Shown one piece after another: positions 10,235-18,375 of a DNA stretch of 64,000 nucleotides. Numbering within the stretch: the stretch's first letter is position 1; each line of letters begins with the position of its first letter. This DNA comes from Aquariibacter albus. GTDB lineage: Bacteria; Pseudomonadota; Gammaproteobacteria; Burkholderiales; Burkholderiaceae_C. The notes under the pieces are model-generated. The model was not told the DNA's origin and made no database searches. It was given only the letters and a program-made list of their open reading frames with translations. The stretch covers positions 1,240,001-1,304,000 of the forward strand of contig NZ_JACIVI010000001.1 of the NCBI RefSeq assembly GCF_014145335.1, given 5' to 3'. A program made the position numbers and the translations under genes.

Positions 10235-10476
10235 GCGGGCCAGCGGCTCCTCCAAGCCCACCGGCAGGCGCCCCGGGTAGCGGCCGGTCATCAGTGCCAC
10301 GCGCGTGACCGAGCAGACCGCCGAACTGGCGTAGGCCTGGGTGAAGCGCACCCCCCCGCCGCCAGACGGTCGAGGTGCGGCGTCCGGATGTCACGGGCGC
10401 CATAGACGCCGAGATCGGCCCAGCCCAGATCGTCGGCCAGGATGAAGAGGATGTTGGGACGCGCAGGCAGGCTCAT
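10235..10476 (-). pseudogene. Arylsulfatase N-terminal remnant, frameshifted and truncated
   Basis: Starts at ATG 10476 with the sulfatase opening ([20 protein letters not shown], metal-binding DD). It then loses frame in a run of seven G (minus strand, 10351-10357) where eight would keep it open. The next frame continues with [20 protein letters not shown] and GRYPGRLPVGLEEPLA, the sulfatase active-site region. The formylglycine motif reads CSVTR where CxPxR is usual. Homology stops after GLEEPLA at about 10235. The rest of the ~450-aa enzyme is gone. A single-base sequencing error could explain the frameshift but not the truncation. Confidence 0.8.
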
Positions 10477-10737
10477 CGGCTGATACAGGCAGGCGGCAGG
10501 AACGCCCCGGCCGGGGCGCCCCGGGCAGCCCCGGCGTGGCGGCCTGCCCTGCCCCTGCTGCGCAACGCGCATGCCCGGGAAACCGTCGGTCGCCTGCTGC
10601 GCCGCGAGCACTGCCCAAGCCCGCCTGCTGCGGGATGAACACCGAAGCCGGTGTCCGCCGCCCGTCCTGCTGCGAGCCCGACAGCAATCGCCCCCTGCGC
10701 ACCGCTTCCCGCGACGCGCATCGGAAGCCCCAAAGCG

Positions 10738-10771
10738 ACAAGGCCCCGCACTTTGCGGTGCGGGGCCTTGT
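10738..10771 (-). terminator. Terminator downstream of the tRNA-His 3' end
   Basis: A 13-bp perfect stem (ACAAGGCCCCGCA and its complement) with an 8-nt loop lies 13 bp beyond the tRNA 3' end in the tRNA's direction. It is the host terminator of the tRNA-His unit, now separated from the tRNA's 5' half by the prophage. It could work in both directions. Confidence 0.75.
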
Positions 10772-10781
10772 TCGCTGGATC

Positions 10782-10811
10782 AGGTGGGGTGGCTGATGGG
10801 ACTCGAACCCA
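10782..10811. repeat. Left attachment core (attL)
   Basis: Identical over 30 bp to 59588-59617. It covers the acceptor stem and T-arm of tRNA-His on the minus strand. On this side the tRNA similarity continues into the prophage as far as the anticodon stem (10834), so the phage attP carries more tRNA sequence than the core. Confidence 0.9.
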
Positions 10812-10834
10812 CGACGACCAGAATCACAATCTGA
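10785..10834 (-). tRNA. tRNA-His(GTG), 3' part only
   Basis: The minus strand shows anticodon stem-loop TTGTGAT flanked by CAGA and TCTGG, variable region, T-arm GTGGG-TTCGAGT-CCCAT and acceptor CAGCCAC-CCCA with an encoded CCA end, as in tRNA-His. The 5' acceptor strand and D-arm are missing: upstream sequence is unrelated prophage DNA. This is therefore an att fragment, not a functional gene. A functional copy should lie beyond the right edge of the window. Confidence 0.85.
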
Positions 10835-10894
10835 GCCGACTTTCAAGCGTTGACGCGGCTTGCGGGGCCATTCGTGGGAATCAGTGCTGAAGAA

Positions 10895-11089
10895 TTAAGC
10901 ACGAGTTTGCGCGGCCTGCAGAGGGGTCGTTCCCGCGCCGGCCAGGCCCTCCACAGACACCAGCGCCTGCACGATCAGCTCGGGATGCTTCCCGGTGCGC
11001 AGGAGGTACAGCTCCCAGCTCGCAGCCGGCATCACACGGCGTCCGGCATCCCAGTCGAGCCACGTCTGCCAACCGCGGCCGTGATGCAC
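10895..11089 (-). CDS. Small Trp-rich phage protein, HTH-like
   Basis: A 64-aa product from a GTG start preceded by GGAGGT with 9-nt spacing. It contains GRGWQTWLDWDAGRRVMP and ASWELYLLRTGKHP, a pattern seen in short Trp-rich phage proteins that resemble a helix-turn-helix of XRE type. It is the last gene of the leftward late operon, just inside attL. Function is unknown. The start is uncertain because upstream codons of the frame are also open. Confidence 0.5.
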   Translation of the reverse strand: MHHGRGWQTWLDWDAGRRVMPAASWELYLLRTGKHPELIVQALVSVEGLAGAGTTPLQAAQTRA

Positions 11090-11150
11090 GGCACGCACAC
11101 CTCCACCGCCTGCACAGACGGCACCGCGGCCTTGGGCAAGCAGCTGCGGG

Positions 11151-11621
11151 TCAGCGTGAGGTGAGCAGCGCCACCTCGGCCTCGCGCCGCCGCACCAGCC
11201 CGGGCAGCACGCGCCCGCCGCCGCGGGTCCACTTGCGCAGCTCGGTGGGCACTGCATCCCAGTCCTCGGCGTTGACCTTGCGGCGCAGGGTGCTGGCCTT
11301 GAGGTTGCCGGTGCCGCAGTTGTAGGCGAAGTCCACCAGCGCGGCCAGGCGGCCGGGGGTGTCAACGCCCGGGCAGAGCTGGCGCACGGCGGGCAGGTAG
11401 TCGCGCGTCAGGGTCAGTCGCAGCAGGCGCTCGGCGGCCTCGCGGCAGATCGGCGGGTCGGTCAGGCGCACGGGCGTTCCGTCGGCGTAGCGAGTGCTCC
11501 CGTAGCCGATCGTCGGGACGCCCGCGGGGCACAGGTAGGGGTGCGCGATGAAGCCCTCGAAGTGCCTGCAAAGCCCGGCGGCCAGGTCCATGGACTGCTG
11601 CGTCGCGGCGGCGGTGCTCAT
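11151..11621 (-). CDS. Endolysin, GH24 lysozyme (T4/P22 type)
   Basis: Muramidase that cuts the peptidoglycan glycan chain at lysis. The 156-aa product has the E-8aa-C/D-5aa-T catalytic pattern: Glu22, Cys31 and Thr37 in HFEGFIAHPYLCPAGVPTIGYG, with Cys at the position held by Asp in T4 lysozyme. No classical signal peptide is present, so release would depend on a holin. ATG at 11621 is preferred; a GTG at 11642 would overlap the upstream gene. It lies directly downstream of the holin-like genes in the lysis cassette. Confidence 0.9.
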   Translation of the reverse strand: MSTAAATQQSMDLAAGLCRHFEGFIAHPYLCPAGVPTIGYGSTRYADGTPVRLTDPPICREAAERLLRLTLTRDYLPAVRQLCPGVDTPGRLAALVDFAYNCGTGNLKASTLRRKVNAEDWDAVPTELRKWTRGGGRVLPGLVRRREAEVALLTSR

Positions 11622-11631
11622 GCGGCCAGGC

Positions 11632-12099
11632 TCACTTGCCACGCTTCGTCAGCGTCCGGTCGGCCAGGTAGATGCCCAGCGCGGCGCCGAGGATTGCCCA
11701 GCCCTGCTCGTCGAGCACCCAGCCGGCGCGGCTGACGTGCAGCACCCACAGCACGACGCAGACCGTGGCAACGAGCGGTCGGATGATGCCGTTCCATGCA
11801 TCGACCCAGCCGATTCCGCTTCGCCGGCCGATGCTTCCGGCCGCGGCCGCCCAGGCGTGGGCTTCGGCGGTTTCAACCTCGGACTCGGCCTGGACGCGGA
11901 TGACCTGCACTCCCAGCTTGGCCTGCAGCCGCTGGCTCTCGATGTTGCGGACGTGCTGCGCTGCGTCCAGCTCGGCCTGCAGTCGCATGCGCTCGATCTC
12001 GTGCGCGTGCTCCTGGCGCTTACCGACCCATGAGCTGATCTCGCCCCAGAGCATGCGGAAGGCGTTGCCGCCGAGGAATGAGATGAGGGTGGTGAACAT
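11632..12099 (-). CDS. Putative holin (3TM type)
   Basis: The 155-aa protein has a hydrophobic N-terminus (MFTTLISFLGGNAF), a charged coiled-coil-like middle (residues 25-75, rich in E, R and Q) and two C-terminal membrane segments (PLVATVCVVLWVLHV and WAILGAALGIYLAD). The layout fits holins of the GTA/3TM type that make inner-membrane holes for the endolysin. It lies immediately upstream of the endolysin gene. Assignment rests on topology and position. Confidence 0.65.
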   Translation of the reverse strand: MFTTLISFLGGNAFRMLWGEISSWVGKRQEHAHEIERMRLQAELDAAQHVRNIESQRLQAKLGVQVIRVQAESEVETAEAHAWAAAAGSIGRRSGIGWVDAWNGIIRPLVATVCVVLWVLHVSRAGWVLDEQGWAILGAALGIYLADRTLTKRGK

Positions 12100-12109
12100 G
12101 AAGGTCTCC

Positions 12110-12394
12110 TCAGGGATGGGGCGGGCGCCCGGAGTGAAGGGCCGCGTGGATCAAGGCCCAGACGGCCGTGGCCGCGGCCGCGACACCCCCGGTCCACTTG
12201 GCCGCAACGCCCAGCCAGCCCAGCACGCGCAGGCCTCCTCGCAAGGCCTGCAGCAGGTCGCGGACTTGCACGGTGATGGCGGTGTTGGCGCTGAGCTCGG
12301 CCTGCATGCTGTCCATTCGGACCGAGCCATCGCGGAGGCTGGCTTCGATCGCAGCGAGGCGGTCTTCGTGGTCGGGATGGTCTGTGGTGTTCAT
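12110..12394 (-). CDS. Small lysis-cassette membrane protein
   Basis: A 94-aa product with a charged, helix-rich N-terminus (HEDRLAAIEASLRDGSVRMD) and one C-terminal membrane segment (TGGVAAAATAVWALIHAAL). Its shape resembles XhlA-type holin accessory proteins or antiholins. It starts 4 nt inside the end of the upstream gene (ATGA overlap) and precedes the holin gene, so a role in lysis timing is plausible but not shown. Confidence 0.55.
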   Translation of the reverse strand: MNTTDHPDHEDRLAAIEASLRDGSVRMDSMQAELSANTAITVQVRDLLQALRGGLRVLGWLGVAAKWTGGVAAAATAVWALIHAALHSGRPPHP

Positions 12395-12618
12395 TCGGAA
12401 TCGTCGGGTTGGGGGTTGTCGGGGCCCCGCGCTTCGGCTGGCGGAGCGAAGGCGCCGCGCTCATAGCGCCATCCGATGCCGGGCGGGTTGGGGTCGTCGG
12501 GCTGGATAGGGATCAGGGTCAGGCCCTGGATCTGGTGGTCGTAGTGCTCGACCACGACGACGCTCGACACAAGACCCTCTTGGTCGACCACGGCCATCGT
12601 GTAGGGATGCGTCACCAT
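12391..12618 (-). CDS. Small phage protein, unknown
   Basis: A 75-aa acidic protein with a beta-rich start (MAVVDQEGLVSSVVVVEHYD) and a Pro/Asp-rich tail. It overlaps both neighbours by a few bases, between the fibre gene and the lysis genes. The position is typical of tail-fibre accessory or chaperone proteins, but no family was recognised. Confidence 0.55.
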   Translation of the reverse strand: MVTHPYTMAVVDQEGLVSSVVVVEHYDHQIQGLTLIPIQPDDPNPPGIGWRYERGAFAPPAEARGPDNPQPDDSE

Positions 12619-13550
12619 GACACCTCGAGGAAGCCAGGCGAACCGGCGCTGCCGAGGCCGCTGCCGGCGGCACCGCCAGCGCCGCCAGCACCGCTGGAAG
12701 CGCCAGCCATGGCCGGATAGAAGGCATCGGACGCACCAGGGGAGCCACCAACCGACCCGCCCGGCAAGCCGAGCAAGGCGCCGCCGAAGCTCGTGGGCGA
12801 GCCGTTGGCCGCCCTGGCACCGCCACTGCCGATCAGCACGGAATAGGTTGCACCCGGAGTGACATTAACCAGTCGCTGGTGTGCACGGCCGCCCGACCCA
12901 CCTACCACCCCAGGAATCGCCTGGTAGTTACCGCTCCCGTCGAAGCCTGCGGACCCATCGGTTCCGCCCGCTCCACCTCCAGCACCGCTGACCAGCACCG
13001 CCAGCACGCCTTGGGGGCAGATCCAGGAGCCGCTCGCGGTGTAGCGCTGGAAGCCGCGCGAGACCTCGGTGGCGAGGATGTGCCAGTTGGTGCCGTCGCA
13101 CTGCAGGCGCACGGTGCGACACGCCCAGAGGGGGCTGGCTGGGTTGGTCGACGGGAAGCTGAGGGAGGCCTGCCCGCCCTGCACGCCACCGGCGGCGGTG
13201 ATCAGCGCGCCGCCCGATCGGGCCAGCGTGACGGCTGCGGTGCCTGACATCTGCACCTCGCACCACCAGCCGTCGCCGGCCGTTGCGGCCAGCGGCAGCG
13301 TGAGCGTGAGCCCGGCCGTGCAGCGCAGCACGCGCGCGAAGTGCTCGGTGATCGACAGGGTGGTGTTGGCGGACAGCACGGTCGTGCCCAGGGTGTTGAC
13401 GAGACCCAGCGCGGCGCGCGCTGCGGCGGGCGTCCCTTCGACCCCGAGCAGGCCGGCGAGGTAGTTGCGCAGCTCGCCGAACCACTGCTTGGCCTGGCCC
13501 TCGGTGGTGGCTGCGCCGGTGAGTGCGCTGATGGTGGGGAGTGCTGGCAT
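12612..13550 (-). CDS. Tail fibre protein with glycine-rich C-terminal domain
   Basis: A 312-aa distal tail protein. Residues ~20-150 are typical of siphovirus fibres or tail proteins. The C-terminal ~120 residues are Gly-rich (SGAGGGAGGT, SGAGGAGGAAGSG), as in phage adhesins whose glycine-rich loops bind host receptors. ATG at 13550 with GGAG 7 nt upstream is preferred over GTG 13580, which overlaps the tip gene. It lies downstream of the tail-tip gene, the usual place for host-range determinants. Confidence 0.75.
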   Translation of the reverse strand: MPALPTISALTGAATTEGQAKQWFGELRNYLAGLLGVEGTPAAARAALGLVNTLGTTVLSANTTLSITEHFARVLRCTAGLTLTLPLAATAGDGWWCEVQMSGTAAVTLARSGGALITAAGGVQGGQASLSFPSTNPASPLWACRTVRLQCDGTNWHILATEVSRGFQRYTASGSWICPQGVLAVLVSGAGGGAGGTDGSAGFDGSGNYQAIPGVVGGSGGRAHQRLVNVTPGATYSVLIGSGGARAANGSPTSFGGALLGLPGGSVGGSPGASDAFYPAMAGASSGAGGAGGAAGSGLGSAGSPGFLEVSW

Positions 13551-13570
13551 GGATTGGCTCCAGAGGTTGA

Positions 13571-16429
13571 TCAGCGCCACATCGGGCTGCTGGCGTCAGG
13601 CGACCACATCGGGGCTGCATCGTCGGCCGACCACATGTAGTCGGCCTCCATCCCGAAGCTCAGGGTCACCCAGGGACCGCGGGTGCGGCCGTAGGCCGCG
13701 ACGCGGATCCAGGTGGCTGCGCCGTACAGCGCGGCCACGGCGTAGTTGGCGGCCGAGGTCTCGCCGACGCGCGTCCACGCAGCCCCGGTCTGTGCGGCGG
13801 ACATCTCGACCAGGTAGTAGTCGGCCCCCGGTGCGGCTTGCCAGCTGAGCAGGGCCACGCCGGGGTCGTTGCTGCTGCTGCGCAGGCTCAGGCCGGTCAC
13901 CTGTGGCGCGGTGTACTGGGTCGCCAGCTGGCTGACCTGCACGGGTGGCGGAAAGGTGCCCGTTTCGGCGGTGTGGACGGAAGGGTCGTCGTTGACGCAC
14001 TCGATCTGCACCGAGCCGTCGCCGGATGGCCGGACGGCTGTCACGATGGCCCGCTGTGCCCAGGCCTGGGCCGGTCCGAAGCTCACCCGGCTGCGCTCAC
14101 GGGCGGCACCGGTGTCGGGCGTGATGTCGGGCGCCAGGGTGAAGACCAGGGTCTTGTCGTCCGCGCCGCGGGTGACCGGCCAGGGACCGCTGACACGCCC
14201 GTCTCTGCCGCGCAGCGCGGCGTAGTGCGCCCCGGCGCCCCAGCTCATGGGCTCGCTGAGCACCAGGGTGCGGGAGGCGACCGTCCAGGTGACCGCATCG
14301 GCCGACTGACCCCAGGCGGGCATGTCGTGGGCCACGGCAATCAGGTCGCCCAGGCTTGGAATGAGGCCGTCAAGCTCGGTGGAGAAGCTGATCGTGCGGC
14401 GACGGCGTGCGTTGCTGGCTGCGTGGTACATGCCCTCGCGCCAGGCCTGGTCGCGGCGGGTCACGCCGAAAAGCTCGAGCTTGGCCGGCCGGGCCGAGCT
14501 TCCCCCGGGGACGGTGACGACGAGGCGCTGCGGGGCCCACTGCGTCTCGTCGAAGTAGCCCACATCCACGCTGTCGGGTGTGCTGTCGCTGGCCACGGCG
14601 TAATCGATGCTCAGCGAGCCCCGCAGGATGTTGGCTGGGCTGAAGAGGGCCACCGGCATCTCTTGGGGCTGGTCGCGCACCACGCGCACGATGCCGCCCT
14701 GCATGAACGCCCGGGCGCGGCCGCTTGCGGCGATCTTGCTCAGCGCTTCCCACAGGCTGACCGCATTGTCGAAGCGACCATCGAAGCTGTCGCCACGACC
14801 GTCCCACACCTCGGCCAGGGACGCGAGCGCATCCAGATCGATGCGGGCATCGGCGAGCCCTGCGCCGTAGCCCGGGTTTCGGCAGGCATCGGCCAGGGCC
14901 CAGGCCGGGTTGCGGGTGGGCTGCGGTGCGCTCCAGGCGCTGCCATCCCACAGCGGGAGCTTGCGCGTGGCGATGACGTTGACCTTGCGCGAGGCCAGGC
15001 CGCTGAGGTTGTTGCTGGCCCGCATCCGCATCGCGATCAGCGTCACGTCGCCGAACGCGTTGCTGCCCTGCAGGTAGCTGCGCAAGCCTGCCCAGGCCAG
15101 TTCATGGCCTGCCGTGGTCGCGGTGCTCTTGGCGTTGGTGCGGCGCACCCGCACCTGGTAGCGCCCAGGGGAAACGTCGTAGCGGCGGCTGTAGCGCTGG
15201 GGCGTGGTGCTGCTGTCCGTGAAGGTCTCGGTGAACACCACCCAGCCACCTGCCGGCGCGCCGGCGGCGTCGATGGGGCGCAGCCCAATCTCGACGGTGA
15301 CGCTGATGCTGCCCACCGCACCGGTGCTGGTGTTGTAGACGTAGAGTCCGCGCGACGCCACGAAGTCCAGGCCGATCGCCGTGGCCACGGTGCCTGCGCC
15401 CGCGGCATTGAAGCCGCCGAGGTAGCGGGTGACGCTGACGTTGCCGCTGCGTGTGGCCGCCGCCGCCGCCGGCATCACGACGGTGAAGGTGTCTGGCGTC
15501 GGGGCGGAGGCCACCGTGTACTCGCCATCGGGCGCGGTGCCGGTCGTGAAGTCCAGCACCACGGCGCGCCCCAAGCTGAGCGCATGCGCCGTCAGCGTCA
15601 CCGTCAGCGTCGTGCCGGCCTGGCTGTACGTTCCAGAGGCGGACCCAATGATCTCGGCCCCGGCCACCTCGGCGCTGGTGACGACCGAGGCCGGGAAGAG
15701 GCTCACCGTGCCGCCAGGCGGCACCACCTCGTAGGTGATGTCGTCGAAGTTGCTGACGGGCGTGTCCTCGATCCGCAGGGCCTCGATGTCGTACTCACCC
15801 TGCCCAAGGCACAGCAGCTGGTAGATGTACTGCTCGTTGCCAGCGAACTCCTGGTAGGGCTGAGCGGCCAGGTCCGGGTAGCCAGCCAGGCGCCCGTACT
15901 GCACGGGGATGGCTGCATCCAGGCGCGCCAGGTTGCCCTGGGCCTGCAGGTTGTAGGTCGGGCTGGGGGCGGCCAGCGCCGCCGCCGCCAGGTTGCTGGG
16001 GGCCTTGGGCGGGGGGATGACGGCGTTGATCAGCGCGCTGCCGGCGGCGAATGCCAAGGCACCTGCTTGCGCGGCGGTGAGGCCAACGCTCGCCCCAAGC
16101 GCTGCGACGTAGGCGCCCTGGCTAGCGATGATCAGTCCGATGGTCAGTACGGTGCGCAGCGGGTCCGAGCCGCCGCCGCCGCCCTGAGGCAGGCAGACCA
16201 CCGCCAGGTGATCGCCGTCGACCACTGGTTGATCCCAGTCTGCGCGGAGCACGGCTTTCCCGTTGCGCAGCAGGATGTGCGGCACGCTCAACGCGGGCAC
16301 CACGTCGACCAGGCGGCAGGCGTCGTGGATGGCGCGCAGCTCACGGCCCGTCGAGGGGTGAAATGGGTCGCGCTGGATCACGCACCAGGCGCGTGGCGCA
16401 AGCGGGGTCGGATGCACCATCGGGCTCAT
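13571..16429 (-). CDS. Tail tip / host specificity protein (TipJ/gpJ-like)
   Basis: A 952-aa central tail-tip protein that caps the tube and contacts the host. It has an early membrane-like Ala/Gly segment (about 60-110), a long beta-rich middle with Ig-like stretches, and a fibronectin-like C-terminal region (LLSWQAAPGADYYLVEMS). Order and spacing match lambda L-K-I-J type modules: NlpC/P60 protein directly upstream with an ATGA overlap, fibre gene downstream. Start 16429 was chosen for the overlap; longer upstream extensions are a different gene read out of phase. Confidence 0.88.
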   Translation of the reverse strand: MSPMVHPTPLAPRAWCVIQRDPFHPSTGRELRAIHDACRLVDVVPALSVPHILLRNGKAVLRADWDQPVVDGDHLAVVCLPQGGGGGSDPLRTVLTIGLIIASQGAYVAALGASVGLTAAQAGALAFAAGSALINAVIPPPKAPSNLAAAALAAPSPTYNLQAQGNLARLDAAIPVQYGRLAGYPDLAAQPYQEFAGNEQYIYQLLCLGQGEYDIEALRIEDTPVSNFDDITYEVVPPGGTVSLFPASVVTSAEVAGAEIIGSASGTYSQAGTTLTVTLTAHALSLGRAVVLDFTTGTAPDGEYTVASAPTPDTFTVVMPAAAAATRSGNVSVTRYLGGFNAAGAGTVATAIGLDFVASRGLYVYNTSTGAVGSISVTVEIGLRPIDAAGAPAGGWVVFTETFTDSSTTPQRYSRRYDVSPGRYQVRVRRTNAKSTATTAGHELAWAGLRSYLQGSNAFGDVTLIAMRMRASNNLSGLASRKVNVIATRKLPLWDGSAWSAPQPTRNPAWALADACRNPGYGAGLADARIDLDALASLAEVWDGRGDSFDGRFDNAVSLWEALSKIAASGRARAFMQGGIVRVVRDQPQEMPVALFSPANILRGSLSIDYAVASDSTPDSVDVGYFDETQWAPQRLVVTVPGGSSARPAKLELFGVTRRDQAWREGMYHAASNARRRRTISFSTELDGLIPSLGDLIAVAHDMPAWGQSADAVTWTVASRTLVLSEPMSWGAGAHYAALRGRDGRVSGPWPVTRGADDKTLVFTLAPDITPDTGAARERSRVSFGPAQAWAQRAIVTAVRPSGDGSVQIECVNDDPSVHTAETGTFPPPVQVSQLATQYTAPQVTGLSLRSSSNDPGVALLSWQAAPGADYYLVEMSAAQTGAAWTRVGETSAANYAVAALYGAATWIRVAAYGRTRGPWVTLSFGMEADYMWSADDAAPMWSPDASSPMWR

Positions 16430-16890
16430 GCGCCGGGCTCCAGCAGGACCGCAGCCGGGCGCAAGGTGGCGCCGCTCGCGTGGCGGTAGATCCGCCGCTG
16501 CGGCCAGCCCTGCGCGGCCAGCCGGCCCGCCGGGGTGTAGACCACGCCACGGCCCTGCAGGCAGTGCAGCACGCCGCCCGTGGCAACCCAGAGGCCAACG
16601 TGCGAGGGGTGTCCGCCGCGGGCCAGCAGCACCGCGTCGCCCTCGTGCGCCTGGGCCAGCTCGATGACCAACCACTGCGGCCCATCGCTGACATCGGCTG
16701 CCGCGCGGGCGCAGGCCCGGGCGGACGTGGCGTCCACCGACAGGGGTGGCACATCGAGCGCCCAGCGATCACGCCAGACGCGGCGCACGAAGCCCCAGCA
16801 GTCGCTGTTGGGGGCGTTGGCCCAGGGCTGGCCCAGGTAGGCGGCGGACCAGTGCAGACCTGCCATGTCGGCGGCGTGCATCATGCTCAT
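16426..16890 (-). CDS. NlpC/P60 tail-tip peptidase (gpK-like)
   Basis: A 154-aa cysteine peptidase of the virion tail tip that cleaves peptidoglycan peptides or helps tail assembly. NSDCWGFVR carries the catalytic Cys (about residue 30) and HPSHVGLWV the catalytic His (about 97). It overlaps the DUF1833 gene upstream and the tip gene downstream by 4 nt each, so the three are translationally coupled. Confidence 0.88.
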   Translation of the reverse strand: MSMMHAADMAGLHWSAAYLGQPWANAPNSDCWGFVRRVWRDRWALDVPPLSVDATSARACARAAADVSDGPQWLVIELAQAHEGDAVLLARGGHPSHVGLWVATGGVLHCLQGRGVVYTPAGRLAAQGWPQRRIYRHASGATLRPAAVLLEPGA

Positions 16891-17411
16891 GCGATCAGGC
16901 CCGGGAATTCGGCCGCGGTGTAGCTGCGGGCCGGGAAACGCCGGTTCGCCAGGTCAGCGAAGCCGCAGCGCACCGTCACCCGCAGCGGCGTGGCGCGGAT
17001 GGAAAGCACCTGCAGGGTCAGCGGAGGGTCGTTCTGAGGCGCCTCGAGGTCGCTGGCCAGGTACTGCCTGTAGATCACCTCCACGGGTTGCGTCGAGATG
17101 GCGGCGCGCTCGATCTGGGTCATCAACTCCGGGCCCGCGTTGTCCATCTCCAGCGTCAGCGTGGGCGAAGCGTCCGGGCTCACCTCGGGCAGCGCGGCGT
17201 CGAAGGCAAAGGCCACGAAGTCCACCAGTGCACCTGGCTGGCGGGGTGCCGCGGGCTCCAGACGGGCCTGCAAGTCCTGGAAGTCTCGGACCACCCGGAC
17301 AGGCGCCGTGAAGTCGGGGTGCCACAGCTCCAGGGTGTGGAAGACAACCTCGCCCTCCGGGACGCTGGCATAGGCTTCGCGTAAGGCCTGGCTCAGGGTG
17401 CTGTCGGGCAT
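16887..17411 (-). CDS. DUF1833-type phage tail protein
   Basis: A 174-aa protein with the look of the DUF1833 family (HTLELWHPDFTAPVRVVRD near the N-terminus, FPARSYTAAEFPGL at the C-terminus). This family sits between the distal tail and NlpC/P60 proteins in many siphophages. It is probably a structural tail-tip component. It overlaps the NlpC/P60 gene and lies 1 nt from the upstream gene. Confidence 0.75.
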   Translation of the reverse strand: MPDSTLSQALREAYASVPEGEVVFHTLELWHPDFTAPVRVVRDFQDLQARLEPAAPRQPGALVDFVAFAFDAALPEVSPDASPTLTLEMDNAGPELMTQIERAAISTQPVEVIYRQYLASDLEAPQNDPPLTLQVLSIRATPLRVTVRCGFADLANRRFPARSYTAAEFPGLIA

Positions 17412-17412
17412 C

Positions 17413-18360
17413 TCAGCGGACCTCCAGAGCGGCGCTCACATCCCAGAAGGCCTGCGAGTGCATGCGGTAGGACGGCGCGCCGACGAAGCGCGCCAGTCGT
17501 GTTTCGGGCTTCGTGCCCCCAAGGTGCAAAGTGATCTCGAACCAACCCGCGCCGCCCTGCAGCCCATCCACGGATGCAGGCGCCGTGGTGCGCGTCGGGA
17601 GGTAGGGCCGCAAGGGACCTGCAGACAGCTGGGCGCCCCAGACGTAGGCCGTCGCGGTGACGCCGTCGCCAGCGAACGCGCCAACGCCCGCCGCATCGGT
17701 CAGCCGGATCCGGAAACGGCGATTGGTCGCCGAGGCGTTCGGGTAGCCGCTGAGCCACATCCGCCACCACCCTCCGACCAGGGCCTGAACGCCCCAGTCC
17801 GTCGTCACGCCGGCCCCGGAGGTGTACTCCGCCGAGGCGATCAGTCCGGCGGCTCCCGTCTCGGTGTTGAGCTTGACGCTGTGCAGCGCATTGCCCGTCC
17901 CGAAGGCATAGATCTGGATGTCGCGTGAGCCAGCGGCGCGCACGTTGACCGACACGGTGTGCTCGCTCATCGGCGGCAGGCCGGTCACGTTGCGCTCGAT
18001 GTAATGGTCACCAAGCTCCGTGTTGGGCACCAGGCCGTCGGCGCTCAGCGAGCCGTCAGGGGCCGCGAGCGCGTCGGGCTGCCTCGACTGGATCCGCGCC
18101 GATCCCCAGTAGGCATTCGCGAAGTCCTGGCTGCACTGCAGCAGGTTGTAGCTCTCGGAGCTGCCCACCCAGGCACGCCAGGCGGCCAGCTCGTCCGTGC
18201 GCAGGCGCCAGGTGGCTTCCACCCGATCCAGGCGGGCGGTGCTGCGCAGGCGCACGCGCGCCAGGCCGCTGTCCATGTCGCTGCGCAGGGTGCCGTCCAG
18301 CGGGCTGATGCTGTAGCCCTGCACCAGCGGGCCGGGCAGGCTGAAGGGGAAGGCGGCCAT
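17413..18360 (-). CDS. Minor tail protein with inserted carbohydrate-binding-like domain
   Basis: A 315-aa protein. The first ~70 residues and last ~50 read as one compact tail-module protein (LRTDELAAWRAWVG, then WFEITLHLGG and AFWDVSAALEV). Residues ~70-265 look like an inserted jelly-roll of the phage spike/CBM type (NLLQCSQDFANAYWGS, APDGSLSADGL, WWRMWLSG). The insert may bind surface glycans. The gene lies between tape measure and DUF1833 genes. Domain borders are inferred by eye. Confidence 0.65.
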   Translation of the reverse strand: MAAFPFSLPGPLVQGYSISPLDGTLRSDMDSGLARVRLRSTARLDRVEATWRLRTDELAAWRAWVGSSESYNLLQCSQDFANAYWGSARIQSRQPDALAAPDGSLSADGLVPNTELGDHYIERNVTGLPPMSEHTVSVNVRAAGSRDIQIYAFGTGNALHSVKLNTETGAAGLIASAEYTSGAGVTTDWGVQALVGGWWRMWLSGYPNASATNRRFRIRLTDAAGVGAFAGDGVTATAYVWGAQLSAGPLRPYLPTRTTAPASVDGLQGGAGWFEITLHLGGTKPETRLARFVGAPSYRMHSQAFWDVSAALEVR

Positions 18361-18375
18361 GGCGGTCGGTCGGGG

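Noticed and set aside
10785..10860. Complete functional tRNA-His at the left prophage end
   Set aside because: No D-arm or 5' acceptor strand can be drawn upstream of the anticodon stem; only the 3' part matches.
13838..16489. 883-codon plus-strand frame over the tail-tip gene
   Set aside because: Antisense shadow; the minus-strand frame has tail-tip features and fits the overlapping operon.
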